DNA of 6,830 nt from Cytophagales bacterium (GTDB lineage Bacteria > Bacteroidota > Bacteroidia > Cytophagales > Cytophagaceae). Numbering within the stretch: the first letter of the stretch is position 1; every line of letters starts with the position of its first letter. The position numbers were made by a program, and so were the translations under genes. The notes below the pieces were generated by a model. The model was not told where the DNA came from, did not search any database, and saw only the letters and a list, made by a program, of their open reading frames with translations. The stretch spans positions 1 through 6,830 of the forward strand of contig JANYCO010000520.1 in assembly GCA_025360235.1 (NCBI GenBank), given 5' to 3'. Positions 5,953 through 6,830 of this stretch are shown piece after piece.

Positions 5953-6705
5953 ATGAAGAAATTGTTATTGGTAGTTGTTCTTTCCATTCAACTCTCGGGG
6001 TATTTAGTTGCACAAACTAAAGTTACTGTAGCAGTTGCCGCCAACGCGCAATATGCAATGAAGGAGATGGAGGCACAGTATGAGAAAGAAACAGGAAAAG
6101 AAATCGAACTGATTATCGGTTCATCCGGAAAACTGACGGCACAAATAAAAGAAGGGGCTCCTTTTGACATTTTTCTTTCTGCCGATATGGAATATCCGGA
6201 AACACTCAATAAAGCAGACCTTACCATTTCAGCACCTAAAATATATGGCTATGGAACCTTAGTGCTATGGACACTTAAAGAATTTGATTTTAAAAATTTA
6301 ACTGTACTCTCTCTCCCAGAGATAAAAGCAATTGCGATAGCCAATCCTAAACTTGCTCCTTATGGTGTAGCGGCAGTGGAAGCAATGAATTATTACAAAA
6401 TGTATCAAAAAGCAGAAGCTAAATTGGTATATGGAGAAAGTCTTACTCAGGTAAACCAATATATCAGTTCGAAAACAGCGGATATAGGTTTTACAGCAAT
6501 GTCTGTAGTCTTGAGTCCTGAAATGCAGGGAAAGGGTAAATGGATTAAGATCGATAAAAAAACATACAAACCAATTGCTCAGGGAGCAGTACTTTTAAAA
6601 TCTTCAAAAGAAAGAAATGGAACCGATTCGGAATTATTTTATAACTATCTTTATTCCGACAAAGCAAAAAAGGTATTTAAAAAATATGGCTATCAATTCC
6701 AGTAA
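5953..6705 (+). CDS. modA: Molybdate/tungstate ABC transporter substrate-binding protein ModA
   Basis: From ATG 5953 the product is 250 residues, normal for ModA, with signal peptide MKKLLLVVVLSIQLSGYLVA and cleavage before Gln. The mature protein opens VTVAVAANAQYAMKEM, then has IIGSSGKLTAQIKEGAPFDIFLSAD, ANPKLAPYGVAAVEAM and ADIGFTAMS, in the order and spacing of periplasmic oxyanion-binding proteins. It should capture molybdate or tungstate in the periplasm for ModBC. By alignment the first ligand position is Asn (AAN) where E. coli ModA has Ser, the Ser pair (GSS) is kept, a Tyr follows Pro in APYG where E. coli has Ala, and the E. coli Tyr170 position is Ala (FTAMS). Asn plus Tyr is the pattern I recall for Azotobacter ModA2-type proteins. 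An in-frame ATG at 5899 would give 268 residues, adding an 18-residue charged extension before the signal peptide; I prefer 5953 but cannot exclude 5899. modB follows after 17 bases. Confidence 0.93.
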   Translation: MKKLLLVVVLSIQLSGYLVAQTKVTVAVAANAQYAMKEMEAQYEKETGKEIELIIGSSGKLTAQIKEGAPFDIFLSADMEYPETLNKADLTISAPKIYGYGTLVLWTLKEFDFKNLTVLSLPEIKAIAIANPKLAPYGVAAVEAMNYYKMYQKAEAKLVYGESLTQVNQYISSKTADIGFTAMSVVLSPEMQGKGKWIKIDKKTYKPIAQGAVLLKSSKERNGTDSELFYNYLYSDKAKKVFKKYGYQFQ

Positions 6706-6711
6706 TAGAGT

Positions 6712-6717
6712 AGGAGG
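6712..6717 (+). promoter_or_regulatory. Strong Shine-Dalgarno sequence of modB
   Basis: AGGAGG lies 5 bases before the modB ATG (6723) and within the 17-base modA-modB gap. Full-length Shine-Dalgarno sites are rare in Bacteroidota, and none of the other starts in this window has a comparable one. It fixes the modB start. Confidence 0.6.
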
Positions 6718-6722
6718 TGGAA

Positions 6723-6830
6723 ATGAATAACTGGGGACCGTTATTGCTTTCGTTTAAGCTTTCAGTGATTACGACATTTATATTGGCAATTGTTGGCATT
6801 CCATTGTCTTACTGGCTGGCTTATTCAAAG
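6723..6830 (+). CDS. modB: Molybdate ABC transporter permease ModB (partial, first 36 codons)
   Basis: The 36 codons visible begin MNNWGPLLLSFKLSVITTFI and contain one membrane helix (about residues 12-33). This matches the start of ModB/CysT-type inner-membrane permeases, in which a short cytoplasmic or amphipathic segment with a pattern like LLLSLKVS leads into helix 1 and then a short loop. The identification rests largely on position directly after modA. The EAA loop that would contact the ATPase ModC lies outside the window, as does any modC. Start chosen at ATG 6723 because of the AGGAGG 5 bases upstream. Probably translated from the same transcript as the barrel gene and modA. Confidence 0.85.
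   Translation, partial: MNNWGPLLLSFKLSVITTFILAIVGIPLSYWLAYSK

Overview
The window looks like a Bacteroidota chromosome, with Sphingobacteriia or Flavobacteriia-type lineages most plausible. The evidence is AT-rich DNA, matches to the Bacteroidota -7 promoter element TAnnTTTG upstream of several genes, mostly weak Shine-Dalgarno sequences, export signals cleaved just before Gln, and family content (a GH171/DUF1343 protein, an AlgE-like outer-membrane barrel, a one-domain ModE-type regulator). No mobile element, RNA gene or CRISPR array was seen. No gene-free stretch exceeds 300 bases.

Left part (1-2200): a LolC/LolE/FtsX-type ABC permease runs leftwards off the window edge. It diverges, with only 36 bases between start codons, from a secreted DUF1343/NamZ-type exo-beta-N-acetylmuramidase. 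The latter ends at a perfect 16-bp hairpin lying between convergent genes.

Middle (2198-3857): a secreted protein of unknown function, about 508 residues, on the minus strand, with a plausible promoter. Its real start is probably the internal ATG at 3724, because the upstream TTG sits inside the promoter element.

Right part (3858-6830): a molybdate (or tungstate) acquisition locus on the plus strand. It holds a short ModE-type winged-helix regulator without Mop/TOBE domains, a 189-base control region, an AlgE-family outer-membrane barrel, the periplasmic oxyanion-binding protein ModA, and the first 36 codons of the inner-membrane permease ModB; modC probably follows outside the window. The control region has a near-perfect 38-bp palindrome over the predicted transcription start of the barrel-modA-modB operon. 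Its inner half-sites CGTTAT-N12-ATAACG resemble the ModE box known from gammaproteobacteria.

The working model is inference: the short ModE binds the palindrome and controls a trans-envelope route in which the barrel admits the oxyanion, ModA captures it and ModBC imports it. The dedicated outer-membrane porin, the one-domain regulator and the operator together are the most interesting part of the window.
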